From: Flavobacterium sp. N2038
GTDB taxonomy: Bacteria; Bacteroidota; Bacteroidia; Flavobacteriales; Flavobacteriaceae
NCBI RefSeq assembly: GCF_025947185.1
Contig: NZ_CP110001.1
Span: 930,001-994,000, forward strand
DNA length: 64,000 nt
Direction: 5' to 3'
Below the pieces are notes generated by a model. The model made no database searches. It saw nothing but the letters and a program-made list of their open reading frames with translations, and was not told the origin of the DNA. The stretch's first letter is position 1. Each line of letters opens with the position of its first letter. The position numbers and the translations under genes are program-made. Of this stretch, positions 26,382 to 36,563 are shown piece by piece.

Positions 26382-29300
26382 ATGCAAAGTCCGTCTTTTT
26401 CCATTTATGATGCTTCTGCGGGATCAGGAAAGACTTATGCATTGGTTAAGGAGTATCTTAAAATTATTCTTTCTTCCCCAAAAAATGATGCTTACCGAAA
26501 TATTCTTGCAATAACTTTCACCAATAAGGCAGTTCATGAAATGAAAAGCCGTATTGTTGGAAATTTGTCTGAATTTGCCAAAGATGTGCCTTCAGAAAAA
26601 GCAATGAGCTTAATTGAAGATTTATCTCGCGATACAGGACTTTCTGTTATTCAGATAAAGGTAAAATCACAAAGCATAATTAAACATCTTATTCATAATT
26701 ATGCCGCCTTTGATATCTCGACCATTGATAAGTTTACACATAAAGTTATTCGTGCTTTTGCTCATGATCTAAATTTGCCAATGACTTTTGAGGTTACACT
26801 CGATACGGAAAATTTATTGGTTGAGGCTGTCGATGCGATTATTGCACAGGCAGGTCAGGATGAAACGCTGACTAATTTGCTGATAGATTTTACGATGGAG
26901 AAAACCGATGATGATAAAAGTTGGGATGTCTCTCGTGAAATTCTGGAAACAGGCAGATTGGTTTTGAATGAAAACAATCGAACAGAAATTTCGCATTTTC
27001 ATGATAAATCAATCCAGGAGTTTTTGGAGATCAAATTGAAAATGCAGACTCTATGTAAAGAACTTGAGTCTGAGAATGGTAATTTTGCTAATGATGCGCT
27101 TGTATTATTAGAGGATAAAGGTATCGACTTAAAGTCGTTTTCAAGGGGGACTTTTCCAAACCATTTAGAGAGTATTAGGGATGGAAGGTTCAATCCGAAA
27201 AATAAGATGTTTCATGAATTTGATGATATTGCGATTAATAAAACAGCCAAAGACAAAGCGCTAATTGAAAGTGTGATTCCTGATTTGCTTCAAATCTTAG
27301 ATAAGATTTATAAAAAATTTGAGAAAAGGGATTTCTACAAAGCTTTTCTTAAGAATATAACGCCTCTTTCTTTGCTAAATACAATTAGTAATGAATTGGA
27401 AAAAATTCAGACCGAACAAAATGTTTTGTCTATATCTGAATTTAATGCCATAATTCATCGTGAAATTCAAAATCAACCTGCGCCATTCATTTATGAGAGA
27501 GTAGGGGAACGTTATCGTCATTTTTTTATTGATGAATTTCAGGATACTTCAGAGATGCAATGGCAAAATCTTATTCCGCTTATAGATAATTCGCTTTCAG
27601 GTTTAGATGATTTTGGAAATAAAGGAACTCTTATGATTGTTGGTGATCCGAAACAATCGATTTATCGCTGGCGCGGTGGAAAAGCGGAACAGTTTATTGA
27701 ACTAAGTAAAGAGGAGAATCCGTTTAATAATCCTGAAAAAGAAATACGTTATTTAAATACCAATTATAGAAGTTATAGTGAAGTTATTAATTTTAATAAT
27801 GCTTTTTTTAAGTTAATAGCTACGGAGTTTTCCAATAAGGATTATAAAGAGTTGTATGAAAATCACAGTTTTCAGAATACAAATTCTAAAAAAGGAGGAT
27901 ATGTAAATATTTCGTTTCTTCCTTTTATAGAGAAGAATGATTTTGTTGATGATGAAGAGGTAATAGAAAAATCAGACTTATATGTTTTAGCAACTTTAAA
28001 TACGATTCAAAATGTTGTTCGGGAGGGTTTTGAGTATAGAGATATTGCGATTTTGACTCGTAAAAGAGATCAGGGAATAGCAATTGCTAATTACTTAACA
28101 GAACAAGGTATTCCGATTCTGTCTTCAGAAACTTTAATGATACAAAATGCTACTGAAGTTCATTTAATAATTTGTTTGCTTAAGTACTTGAACAATAGTA
28201 CTGATTTAGAATCTAAAGCTAATTTTCTTCATTTTTTGGTAAAAGAAATGGAAATTGAAATGCCAATTCATGATTTTATAGCAAAAGGTATGAGCTTCAA
28301 GTCTGAAATTGATTTTGAAAAATGGCTTTTGACTTTTAATGTTTCGCTTTCTTTTGAAAATGTTCGTAAAAAATCATTGTATGAAATGGTTGAAATTATC
28401 ATTTCAAAATTTGTTCGTTCTTTTGAGGGCAATGCTTATGTACAGTTTTTTCTGGATATTGTTTTGGAGCGAGATATTCGTAATCAGGCTGGGATTGCAG
28501 ATTTTCTGAGTTATTGGGATAAAAATGCTGAAAAATTTAGTATTCCCTCGCCAGAAGGTAATAATGCAGTTCGACTTATGACGATTCATAAGTCAAAAGG
28601 TTTGGAGTTTCCAATTGTTATTATGCCATTTGCTGAAGAAGATTATAATAGAAAACCAAAAGATAAATTGTGGCTTGATACGGAAGATGTTGGTTTGGAT
28701 ATCCCCAAAGCCTTAATAGATAATAGCAGTGCGGTAGAGGGGTTTGGTGAAAGTGCTTCAAATGTTTTTAATTTGAAAAAACAAGAAGAGCTGCTTGATA
28801 ATATAAATGTTTTATATGTTGCATTAACTAGGGCAGAGGAGCAGTTGTATGTTATTTCTCAGTCACAGAAAGAAAGAAAAGACGGTGAGCTTCCAAATAA
28901 TATGGCATCTTTTTTTATTAAATTTCTAATGCATCAGAACCTGTATGATTTGGAGAAGCTGGAGTATGAATTTGGAAACAAAAACAAACTTTCAGAATCA
29001 AATGAAACAGTTAATTTGGTTAAAACTATTCCTGTAGTTTCTGAAGTTCTGAATCCAAAAAATATCAAAATTGCTCAGCGTGAAGCGTTAATGTGGGGAA
29101 CACATCAGCAGGAAGCGATCTCTTTTGGAAATATAATTCATGAGATTTTAGCATTTGTAAAAGATAAGTCTGATGTTGATCTGGCAGTGGTTAAAGCAAT
29201 AGAAGGAGGATTGATAACAGTTGATCAGGTTGATCAGGTTTCCAGAACGCTTAATGAAATTGTGAATCATCCCGAATTGAGTATTTGTTTTGAAGGTGAA

Positions 29301-29540
29301 AATAAGATTTTAAATGAGCAGACAATTGTTCAGAAAGAAGGTAAGATTCTAAAGCCAGACAGGATTGTATTGACTAAAAGCAAAGAAGCTTATTTATTGG
29401 ATTATAAAACCGGAGCTGTAAATCCAAAATATAAACAGCAAATTTTGGAGTATGAAACAGCGATTGAAGAATTGGGTTATAAAGTGTTAAAAAAAGCTTT
29501 GGTGTATATAGGAACCGAAATCGATGTAGTAAATTTGTGA
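26382..29540 (+). CDS. addA: AddA-like UvrD helicase/nuclease
   Basis: The 1052-aa protein has Walker A ASAGSGKT (11-18), the UvrD Walker B region FFIDEFQDTSEMQW, motif IV around YRWRGG, motif VI NVLYVALTRAEEQLY, and a C-terminal PD-(D/E)XK nuclease with GNIIHEIL and LDYKTG (D1007, K1009). It is the helicase-nuclease subunit of a two-part double-strand-break resection enzyme. Its partner, addB-like, is at 32456, separated by kbl and ompA-family genes rather than adjacent. Confidence 0.88.
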   Translation: MQSPSFSIYDASAGSGKTYALVKEYLKIILSSPKNDAYRNILAITFTNKAVHEMKSRIVGNLSEFAKDVPSEKAMSLIEDLSRDTGLSVIQIKVKSQSIIKHLIHNYAAFDISTIDKFTHKVIRAFAHDLNLPMTFEVTLDTENLLVEAVDAIIAQAGQDETLTNLLIDFTMEKTDDDKSWDVSREILETGRLVLNENNRTEISHFHDKSIQEFLEIKLKMQTLCKELESENGNFANDALVLLEDKGIDLKSFSRGTFPNHLESIRDGRFNPKNKMFHEFDDIAINKTAKDKALIESVIPDLLQILDKIYKKFEKRDFYKAFLKNITPLSLLNTISNELEKIQTEQNVLSISEFNAIIHREIQNQPAPFIYERVGERYRHFFIDEFQDTSEMQWQNLIPLIDNSLSGLDDFGNKGTLMIVGDPKQSIYRWRGGKAEQFIELSKEENPFNNPEKEIRYLNTNYRSYSEVINFNNAFFKLIATEFSNKDYKELYENHSFQNTNSKKGGYVNISFLPFIEKNDFVDDEEVIEKSDLYVLATLNTIQNVVREGFEYRDIAILTRKRDQGIAIANYLTEQGIPILSSETLMIQNATEVHLIICLLKYLNNSTDLESKANFLHFLVKEMEIEMPIHDFIAKGMSFKSEIDFEKWLLTFNVSLSFENVRKKSLYEMVEIIISKFVRSFEGNAYVQFFLDIVLERDIRNQAGIADFLSYWDKNAEKFSIPSPEGNNAVRLMTIHKSKGLEFPIVIMPFAEEDYNRKPKDKLWLDTEDVGLDIPKALIDNSSAVEGFGESASNVFNLKKQEELLDNINVLYVALTRAEEQLYVISQSQKERKDGELPNNMASFFIKFLMHQNLYDLEKLEYEFGNKNKLSESNETVNLVKTIPVVSEVLNPKNIKIAQREALMWGTHQQEAISFGNIIHEILAFVKDKSDVDLAVVKAIEGGLITVDQVDQVSRTLNEIVNHPELSICFEGENKILNEQTIVQKEGKILKPDRIVLTKSKEAYLLDYKTGAVNPKYKQQILEYETAIEELGYKVLKKALVYIGTEIDVVNL

Positions 29541-29621
29541 AAAAATTAATCAGATGTTAATGAATTAATGTATTTAATGACGGGTTAAATTGTTAATTTT
29601 TAACGTTTTAAATAAATAGAA

Positions 29622-30815
29622 ATGTACGGTAAAATAAAAGAGCATTTGCAAAATGAATTGCAAACAATTGAAGAAAACGGAATTTTTAAGAAGGAACGTG
29701 TGATTACTTCTCCGCAGGGCGCAGAAATTACAATTTCAACAGGTGAAACTGTTTTAAATTTTTGTGCCAATAATTATTTAGGACTTTCCTCTCATCCAGA
29801 AGTGGTTCAGGCTGCTAAAGATGCAATGGATACACATGGTTTCGGAATGTCGTCTGTTCGCTTTATATGTGGAACGCAGGATATTCACAAAACGCTGGAA
29901 AAAAAGATTGCAGATTTTTATGGTACAGAAGATACTATATTATATGCAGCAGCATTTGATGCTAACGGTGGTGTTTTTGAACCATTGCTTGGTGAAAATG
30001 ATGCAATTATTTCGGACAGTTTAAACCATGCTTCTATTATTGATGGAGTTCGTTTGTGTAAAGCAGCTCGTTATCGCTATGAGAATAACAACATGGCCGA
30101 TTTAGAGCAACAGTTAATAAAAGCAAATGAAGCAGGAACTCGTTTTAAGTTGATTGTTACTGATGGAGTTTTCTCTATGGATGGTCTTGTAGCGCCTTTG
30201 GATAAAATTTGCGATCTGGCAGATAAGTATGATGCAATGGTAATGGTGGATGAATGTCATGCAGCTGGATTTATTGGTGCAACAGGAAAAGGTACTCTGG
30301 AGGCAAAAGGTGTAATGGGGCGTGTTGATATTATAACAGGAACATTAGGTAAAGCGCTTGGAGGAGCAATGGGCGGTTATACAACTGCTAAAAAAGAGAT
30401 AATAGAATTGTTGCGTCAGCGTTCAAGACCTTATTTGTTTTCAAACTCATTAGCGCCGGCTATTGTTGGGGCTTCTATTAAGGTATTTGAACTTTTAGAA
30501 AAAGATACTTCTTTAAGAGATAAATTAGAATGGAATACTAATTACTTTAAAGAAGGGATGAAAAAAGCAGGATTTGATATTATAGATGGTGATTCTGCTA
30601 TTGTACCTGTTATGTTATATGATGCTAAGCTCTCTCAAACAATGGCAAACGAACTTTTAAAGGAAGGAATCTATGTTATTGGCTTCTTTTTTCCTGTAGT
30701 TCCAAAAGAAAAGGCAAGAATAAGGGTTCAATTGTCAGCAGCGCACACAAAAGACCATTTGGATAAGGCGATAAATGCCTTTACAGTTGTAGGTAAAATG
30801 TTAAAAGTTATATAA
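29622..30815 (+). CDS. kbl: Glycine C-acetyltransferase (2-amino-3-ketobutyrate CoA ligase)
   Basis: The 397-aa PLP enzyme of the alpha-oxoamine synthase family has the Schiff-base lysine K244 in [11 protein letters not shown]210 and H213 in [10 protein letters not shown], and [10 protein letters not shown] (133-142). It splits 2-amino-3-ketobutyrate with CoA into glycine and acetyl-CoA in threonine breakdown. The N-terminal sequence ([20 protein letters not shown]) fits Kbl more than 8-amino-7-oxononanoate synthase. No threonine dehydrogenase gene is next to it. Confidence 0.92.
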   Translation: MYGKIKEHLQNELQTIEENGIFKKERVITSPQGAEITISTGETVLNFCANNYLGLSSHPEVVQAAKDAMDTHGFGMSSVRFICGTQDIHKTLEKKIADFYGTEDTILYAAAFDANGGVFEPLLGENDAIISDSLNHASIIDGVRLCKAARYRYENNNMADLEQQLIKANEAGTRFKLIVTDGVFSMDGLVAPLDKICDLADKYDAMVMVDECHAAGFIGATGKGTLEAKGVMGRVDIITGTLGKALGGAMGGYTTAKKEIIELLRQRSRPYLFSNSLAPAIVGASIKVFELLEKDTSLRDKLEWNTNYFKEGMKKAGFDIIDGDSAIVPVMLYDAKLSQTMANELLKEGIYVIGFFFPVVPKEKARIRVQLSAAHTKDHLDKAINAFTVVGKMLKVI

Positions 30816-30860
30816 TTACCACTTTGTCGAAATTTTTGTAGGTTTTTTTTAACATTTCAT

Positions 30861-30891
30861 TTTGTATTTAAAAAATTTGGTGTTACTTTTG
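30861..30891 (+). promoter_or_regulatory. Promoter of the OmpA-family gene, TTTG-N19-TACTTTTG
   Basis: TTTG at 30861-30864 and TACTTTTG at 30884-30891 are spaced by exactly 19 nt and fully match the Bacteroidota major sigma factor consensus. The start codon is 37 nt downstream. This is the best promoter in the window, in line with an abundant outer-membrane protein. Confidence 0.85.
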
Positions 30892-30928
30892 CTTGTAATT
30901 AACTAAATTGTAATTAAAAAAATTAAGT

Positions 30929-32392
30929 ATGAAACATCTTAACAAACTTTTAGTTGCTGTGATGATGGCGATGGGTTTAAGTTCTCACGCGCAAGACAGT
31001 AACAATCCATGGGCTATCTCTTTTGGAGTTAATGCCGTTGACACTAGAACTAGTTCTGGTGCTGGAAGTGGATTTTTCGATCAACACTTTTCTCAGCCAT
31101 TCGCTGTAAAAGACAACTGGAATATTCTTCCATCATTATCTTACATTGGTGTAAATAGATATGTTGGGCATGGTTTCTCAGTTGGTTTACAAGGTTCTGT
31201 AAACAAAATTGATAAATTTGTAACTTTCGCTCCAGGTGCTCCAGGACATGATTCAAGAGGAAATATTGTAACTAATCCTGGTGATTTGATGTATTACGGA
31301 ATTGATGCTAGTGTTAAATATAGCTTCCAGGAATTAATCAAATCTAAAGTAATTGATCCTTCGTTATCTGTTGGTGGAGGTTATACTTTCTTTGGAGAGA
31401 GTAGCTTTGGAACAGTTAACCCAGGTGCTGGTGTTACTTTCTGGTTTACAGATGCAATTGGTCTTGAGTTAGCTACAAGATACAAATGGGCTGTAAGTGG
31501 TGATAGACAAGATGCTTCTGGTGCGCCAGATAATGTTTCTCATTTCCAACACACTGCAGGTTTAGTTTTCAAATTCGGAGGTAAAGATACTGACGGAGAC
31601 GGAATCTATGACAAAGACGATGCTTGTCCAGATGTTGCTGGTTTAAAACAATTCAACGGATGTCCTGATACAGACGGAGACGGAATCGTTGATGCTTCTG
31701 ATGCTTGTCCAGATGTATTTGGTTTAGCTGCATTAAACGGATGTCCTGATACAGACGGAGATGGAATCGCTGATAAAGATGATGCTTGTCCAGATGTTGC
31801 TGGTTTAGCTGCTTTAAAAGGTTGTCCTGATACTGATGGAGACGGAATCGCTGATAAAGACGATAAATGTCCTACAGTTGCTGGTCCAAAAGAAAACGGT
31901 GGTTGTCCTTTCTTAGACGCTGACAAAGATGGTGTTGCTGATAAAGATGACGATTGTCCTACAGTTTACGGTCCTGCTAGTAACAGAGGATGTCCTGAAG
32001 TAACTACAGAAGCTTTAGAGGATCTTAAAGTTCAAGCTAGAGCGGTTTACTTTAACTCAGGAAAAGCTACTTTCAAAACTGGTGACAAAGAAACTCCAGC
32101 TAGATTAGATGCTATTAAAGAAATCCTTAAAAACTATCCAAACGCGAAATTCTCTATTGAAGGACACACAGATAGTACAGGTTCAGCTAAAATTAACGAA
32201 AAACTTTCTCAAGATAGAGCAAACGCTGTAATGAATGCTTTAATTGAAAGAGGAGTTAGCGCTGATAACTTAGAGGCTAAAGGTTTTGGATCTTCTAAAC
32301 CAGTTGCAAGTAACAAAACTGCTGCAGGTAAAGCTCAAAACAGAAGAACTGAAATTAGACATATTGGTTCTAAATACCAAGGTAAACTATAA
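30929..32392 (+). CDS. OmpA family outer-membrane protein with TSP type-3 repeats
   Basis: The 487-aa protein has a signal peptide (ending LSSHAQ), an N-terminal eight-strand barrel (about 25-215), five calcium-binding thrombospondin type-3 repeats (about 220-356, DTDGDGI…DACPDV…GCP), and a C-terminal OmpA peptidoglycan-binding domain (from [13 protein letters not shown] to [10 protein letters not shown]) with the EGHTDSTG signature. It should link the outer membrane to peptidoglycan. It has a strong promoter and a strong terminator, so it is a single-gene unit, and its codon choice is that of a highly expressed gene. Confidence 0.93.
   Translation: MKHLNKLLVAVMMAMGLSSHAQDSNNPWAISFGVNAVDTRTSSGAGSGFFDQHFSQPFAVKDNWNILPSLSYIGVNRYVGHGFSVGLQGSVNKIDKFVTFAPGAPGHDSRGNIVTNPGDLMYYGIDASVKYSFQELIKSKVIDPSLSVGGGYTFFGESSFGTVNPGAGVTFWFTDAIGLELATRYKWAVSGDRQDASGAPDNVSHFQHTAGLVFKFGGKDTDGDGIYDKDDACPDVAGLKQFNGCPDTDGDGIVDASDACPDVFGLAALNGCPDTDGDGIADKDDACPDVAGLAALKGCPDTDGDGIADKDDKCPTVAGPKENGGCPFLDADKDGVADKDDDCPTVYGPASNRGCPEVTTEALEDLKVQARAVYFNSGKATFKTGDKETPARLDAIKEILKNYPNAKFSIEGHTDSTGSAKINEKLSQDRANAVMNALIERGVSADNLEAKGFGSSKPVASNKTAAGKAQNRRTEIRHIGSKYQGKL
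31586..31996 (+). repeat. Five in-gene TSP type-3 repeats
   Basis: Five near-identical 27-29-codon units, each beginning with GAT-ACT/ACA-GAC-GGA and ending in GGA/GGT-TGT-CCT, encode DxDxDG calcium loops. The middle copies are almost identical at DNA level, so unit number may differ between strains. Confidence 0.9.
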
Positions 32393-32412
32393 TTTACTTT
32401 GTAAATAATACT

Positions 32413-32450
32413 AAAAAGCCATTCTTAATTGAATGGCTTTTTTTATTTTT
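32413..32450 (+). terminator. Terminator after the OmpA-family gene
   Basis: AAAAAGCCATTC pairs with GAATGGCTTTTT across a TTAATT loop, with a long T-rich tail. The addB-like start codon lies 6 nt beyond the T-tract. Confidence 0.92.
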
Positions 32451-32455
32451 ATAAA

Positions 32456-35221
32456 ATGATAAATACTTCTTTTTTAGAAAAAATTGCAACGATAATAATT
32501 CAGGATTATTCAAATAAACTTGCTGAAACTACTATTATCTTGCCGAATAAAAGAGCTAAAGTTTTTTTAATAGAAGCACTTAAAAAAGAGACTTCAAAAA
32601 CAATTATTTCGCCTTTAATTATTAGCATTGAAGATTTTATTCAAGATGTAGCATCAGTCAGATCAATAGATTCTATTGAACTTTTGTTTGAGTTTTATAA
32701 AGTGTATTTATCTATTACTGAAAAACAAAAACAAGAGTCTTTTGAGTTATTTGCAAATTGGGCGAAAACACTTTTACAGGATTTTAATGAAATTGATCGT
32801 TATCTTTTAGATCCACTACACGTTTTATCTTATCTGAAAGATATTGAAGATATAAAAAGATGGGGGATAGAAGTAGAAAACAAAACAAAACTTCTAGAGA
32901 ATTACATTGATTTCTGGAAACTTCTGCCGCTTTATTACGAGTCACTTTATGATCATTTACTAAGTAAATCTATCGGATATCAAGGATTGATTTATAGAGA
33001 AGCTGTTAATAATCTGAATCATTTTTCAAATGCTGTTTCGGAACATAATTTTGTATTCGCCGGATTTAATGCATTAAATGCCGCCGAAGAAAAAATTGTG
33101 CAACATTTATTGGCTTTAGATTTAGCTAAAATTTATTGGGATGCAGATCAGGCTTTTTTAAATGATCCTTACCATGATGCCGGGCTTTTTGTTCGTCGTT
33201 TTAAGGAAAGTTGGAAACATTATAAATCACATCCTTTCGAATGGATTGTAGATGACTTTTCTCAATCAAAGAATATTCAGGTAATAGGTACTCCAAAAAC
33301 AATTGGACAAGCTAAACTTACCGGAAGTATTATCGAAAACATTATAACTCAGAATCCTGGTGCATCGCTAGATAAGGTGGCAATAGTATTGGGAGAAGAA
33401 AATTTATTGATGCCGGTTTTATATTCATTGCCTGCTTCGGTTGGAGCTTTAAATATAACGATGGGATACTCCGGTAAAAATAATCCTTCTCAAATATTGA
33501 TTGCCCAATTATTTAAAATGCATACTAATGCGCTTTCTCGTAAAGGTGAAAGTTATGTGTATTATTACAAGGATGTTCTTAGTGTTTTAACACATCCACT
33601 GGTCGCTCCCTATGCAAATACAAGTAATTTGGTTAGAATAATCAAGGAGAATAATTACACATTTATTACACACAATAAAATAATAGAGCTTAATGAAAAG
33701 CCATCGGAGTTGTTTCAATTATTATTTAAAAAATGGGATGGCAATGCGATAGATGTCCTTGAGAATTTTTCTGCACTTTTAATTCGTATTAAAGGAAATT
33801 TTAGCAATGATAATGAAGAAGAGAAAATCGCTAAGTCCTTCGTGTATTCCGTTTTTAAAGTAATTAATAAGCTTATTAATTATTATACTCAACATAAACA
33901 TATTAACAGTATTCAAACGCTTCATGCAATTTATAAGCAAATTATAGATCTGGCAGAAGTTTCTTTTGAAGGGGAGCCTTTGAGAGGTTTACAGATTATG
34001 GGGGTTCTGGAAAGTCGTGTGCTTGATTTTGAAACAGTGATTATAACTTCTATGAATGAAGGTAAATTTCCGGCAGGAAAATCACAAAATTCTTTCATTC
34101 CTTATGATGTGAAAAGGGAACTAGGACTACCTACTTTTAAGGAGAAGGATGCTATTTATACGTATCATTTTTATCACTTATTGCAAAGAGCCCAAAACAT
34201 ATATTTGATTTATAATACCGAAAATGATGGTCTGGATGCCGGTGAGCGAAGTCGTTTTATTACACAGCTGGAAGTAGAAAAGAAGGCAAAACACAATTTG
34301 ACTTTTGATGTTTATAATCCCGTTATACCCAATACTGCTTATGAGCCAATTGTAATCCCAAAATCGGAAGCAGTTATGGTTAGACTGAAAGAAATTGCAG
34401 TAGCTGGTTTTTCTCCTTCGGCATTGACAAGTTATATACGAAATCCGATTGATTTTTATTTTCAAAAGATTCTTCGTATTCGTGAAGTAGAGGAGGTTGA
34501 AGAAAATATTGCGCTTAATACGCTTGGGACTATAATACACGAGACTTTAAAAAATTTGTATGAGCCTTTTGTTGGGAAATTTATTTCTGAATCTGATATT
34601 ACAGGCTGTTTTGCTTTGTTAGATAGCGAAGTGCTTAAGCAGTTTAAATTGGTTTATAAAGAGGGTGAAATAAAAAAAGGTCGAAATCTTTTGGCTTTTG
34701 AAGTGGCAAAACGTAATGTTTCTAATTTTTTAAAAATGGAATTAGAAGCCATTAAGAATGGAGATGCAATTCAGATTATTGCTTTGGAACAAACTTATGA
34801 ACGTGAGTTAGTACATCCAAATTTGCCATTTCCGGTTTTAATTAAAGGAAATGTTGACAGGATTGAACTTCGTAACGGAAAAATAAGAATTATCGATTAT
34901 AAGACCGGAAAAGTAGAAAAGAACAATGTGGTGCTTAAATCATGGAATGGCTTGACTCAGGAGCTTAAAAATGATAAAATTATTCAGGTTTTGGCTTATG
35001 CGTTTATGTTTGAGGAAAAGGCTGGAAATACTCCAATTGAAGTTGGAATTATTTCGTTTAAAAATCTTAAATCGGGATTTCTGCCTTTTGGATTTAAAGA
35101 AGAGAAAGACTTGGATATAGTGGTAAGTAATGAGATTTTGAAAAACTATATAGAAGAGATTGTTTTATTGTTAAATGAGATTTTTGATATGGATATCCCA
35201 TTTGAAGAAAAATTAAAATAA
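32456..35221 (+). CDS. addB: AddB-like PD-(D/E)XK nuclease family protein
   Basis: The start at MINTSFLEKIAT is taken because the earlier codons lie inside the terminator. The 921-aa protein has an inactivated helicase-like N-terminus (LPNKRAKVFLIEALKKE, no GKT motif), a central IITSMNEGKFPAG segment, and a C-terminal RecB-family nuclease with GTIIHETL and IIDYKTGKV. It is expected to pair with the AddA-like protein at 26382 in break resection. Its stop overlaps the next start (TAATG), coupling it to a small ABC module. Confidence 0.88.
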   Translation: MINTSFLEKIATIIIQDYSNKLAETTIILPNKRAKVFLIEALKKETSKTIISPLIISIEDFIQDVASVRSIDSIELLFEFYKVYLSITEKQKQESFELFANWAKTLLQDFNEIDRYLLDPLHVLSYLKDIEDIKRWGIEVENKTKLLENYIDFWKLLPLYYESLYDHLLSKSIGYQGLIYREAVNNLNHFSNAVSEHNFVFAGFNALNAAEEKIVQHLLALDLAKIYWDADQAFLNDPYHDAGLFVRRFKESWKHYKSHPFEWIVDDFSQSKNIQVIGTPKTIGQAKLTGSIIENIITQNPGASLDKVAIVLGEENLLMPVLYSLPASVGALNITMGYSGKNNPSQILIAQLFKMHTNALSRKGESYVYYYKDVLSVLTHPLVAPYANTSNLVRIIKENNYTFITHNKIIELNEKPSELFQLLFKKWDGNAIDVLENFSALLIRIKGNFSNDNEEEKIAKSFVYSVFKVINKLINYYTQHKHINSIQTLHAIYKQIIDLAEVSFEGEPLRGLQIMGVLESRVLDFETVIITSMNEGKFPAGKSQNSFIPYDVKRELGLPTFKEKDAIYTYHFYHLLQRAQNIYLIYNTENDGLDAGERSRFITQLEVEKKAKHNLTFDVYNPVIPNTAYEPIVIPKSEAVMVRLKEIAVAGFSPSALTSYIRNPIDFYFQKILRIREVEEVEENIALNTLGTIIHETLKNLYEPFVGKFISESDITGCFALLDSEVLKQFKLVYKEGEIKKGRNLLAFEVAKRNVSNFLKMELEAIKNGDAIQIIALEQTYERELVHPNLPFPVLIKGNVDRIELRNGKIRIIDYKTGKVEKNNVVLKSWNGLTQELKNDKIIQVLAYAFMFEEKAGNTPIEVGIISFKNLKSGFLPFGFKEEKDLDIVVSNEILKNYIEEIVLLLNEIFDMDIPFEEKLK

Positions 35222-35517
35222 TGATAAGGAAGCTGCAGAACATATTTGAATTTTTTAAAACCACATTGATGGTTAATTTGCTGGTTTGTTTAATTGCTGT
35301 CTTCTTTGGTGGTTTAGATTATTTCTTTATTTTTTTTCTGAGTTTTGGCTTTTTAGCGAGCTTATGCTTCAAGGAATTTTATCGCAAAAATGATTATTTG
35401 TTTTATGTTAATAACGGAGTATCTAAAATACAGCTTTTAATATGTAGTTACTTTATGACTTTTTGTACTTCAATTTTATTTGGTTTGGTAATCTTTTTAA
35501 AAGGTAAATTATTTTGA
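35221..35517 (+). CDS. Small three-helix membrane protein beside ABC ATPase
   Basis: The 98-aa product is almost entirely membrane: three hydrophobic segments at about 15-31, 32-48 and 75-94 with basic loops. It overlaps the addB-like stop by one base and its own stop overlaps the TTG start of the ABC ATPase, so the three genes are translationally linked. It may act as a minimal membrane partner of the ATPase. I do not recognise the family, and it is too small for a normal ABC permease. Confidence 0.7.
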   Translation: MIRKLQNIFEFFKTTLMVNLLVCLIAVFFGGLDYFFIFFLSFGFLASLCFKEFYRKNDYLFYVNNGVSKIQLLICSYFMTFCTSILFGLVIFLKGKLF

Positions 35518-36191
35518 AGAAACATACTTTAGAAATTAGCGGTATTCAGAAAAAATTTGGAGAACGGACAATTCTTTCGGATGTTTATTTAAAATGTGAA
35601 ACTTCTGAAATTATTGGATTGCTGGGACGAAATGGCTCCGGAAAATCTACATTATTAAAAATTGTAGCCGGCCTTGAATCTGTTAATGACAGATGTGTCC
35701 GAATCAATTCGGTTTCTTTAAATACTAAAAATGTATTGATGAGCGAGGTTAGTTATCTGGATCAGGATCGGTTTATTCCCAATCATTTATCGGTACAAAA
35801 AGCAATTTATTTAGCAATTGAAAAGGAAAACAGAGCCAGTTTTTGTGAAGATGATTTTATCAAAGAGCTTTTGAAGAAAAAAGTAAGGCATTTATCAACT
35901 GGTGAAGCGCGCTATCTGGAAATAAAAATTGTGCTTTGGAATTCGTCTTTGTTTGCATTGCTTGATGAACCATATAATGGACTTTCTCCGTTGATGATCG
36001 AGAATATTAACGAAATGATTAAAGGCTGCTTAAACAAAAAAGGAATTATTGTTACGGACCACAATTATCAGAATGTATTAAAAATTGCAAATAAATTGGT
36101 ATTGATAAAAGATGGAAAGACTCATCTGATAAAAGAAAAAGCTGAACTGGTTGAGAAAGGGTATCTTACAAACCAGTCTTTGATTGGATGA
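35514..36191 (+). CDS. ABC transporter ATP-binding protein, divergent
   Basis: The 225-aa ATPase has Walker A GRNGSGKST, a signature in unusual form LSTGEAR, Walker B FALLDEP and an H-loop TDHN. The Q-loop region reads SYLDQDRF. The start codon is TTG at 35514, overlapping the previous gene by four bases. The 98-aa membrane protein upstream is the only possible partner nearby. LptB-like features are weak; the substrate cannot be told. Confidence 0.85.
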   Translation: MKKHTLEISGIQKKFGERTILSDVYLKCETSEIIGLLGRNGSGKSTLLKIVAGLESVNDRCVRINSVSLNTKNVLMSEVSYLDQDRFIPNHLSVQKAIYLAIEKENRASFCEDDFIKELLKKKVRHLSTGEARYLEIKIVLWNSSLFALLDEPYNGLSPLMIENINEMIKGCLNKKGIIVTDHNYQNVLKIANKLVLIKDGKTHLIKEKAELVEKGYLTNQSLIG

Positions 36192-36266
36192 TTTTTTAAG
36201 CCGTAAAAAGTTTATAGAATGGAGTATAGCTTAAAATGTTAAATTTTAGAATTAAATATATTAGGT

Positions 36267-36278
36267 CAGAACGTTCTG
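36267..36278. promoter_or_regulatory. Perfect palindrome CAGAACGTTCTG
   Basis: A 12-bp dyad of a size typical for a dimeric regulator, in an AT-rich gap. No promoter element was found close to it, so function is uncertain. Confidence 0.35.
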
Positions 36279-36501
36279 TTTTTAAATGAATGTGCTTTTA
36301 TTGTTGTATTTTTTTATGTGATCTCTTTATTAATTAAGGAATAAATAAAACCGAAACAAATTGTTATGGTTACCTCTATTTTTAACAAGTGTTTATTGTA
36401 CAAATTCTATTAATTCAAATAACTTTGGCGTTCTCAAAATGTTTACGATCAGAATAAGATTTGATAAACGATACTATTTTTTGCCCCAACAAAAAAGAAG
36501 G

Positions 36502-36540
36502 AAAAGGCTGTTTCGATATAGATTCGAAATGGCCTTTTCT
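36502..36540. terminator. Hairpin between convergent genes
   Basis: AAAAGGC…TTTCGA at 36502-36516 pairs with TCGAAA…GCCTTTT at 36523-36539, with A-rich and T-rich ends. It can serve both the ABC ATPase gene and the convergent hydrolase gene. Confidence 0.7.
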
Positions 36541-36563
36541 AATTTAATGAATGTTTTTGTCTT

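Larger units (their letters stand above)
36192..36563. other. 372-nt gap with palindrome and hairpin
   Basis: The gap holds a perfect 12-bp palindrome CAGAACGTTCTG at 36267-36278 and a hairpin at 36502-36540. An open frame of 68 codons at 36361-36567 runs through the hairpin and is rejected as a gene. The rest is AT-rich with no recognisable content. Confidence 0.6.

Noticed and set aside
31586..31996. Repeat array that could look like CRISPR
   Set aside because: It is in frame inside an ompA-family gene and encodes calcium-binding TSP type-3 repeats.
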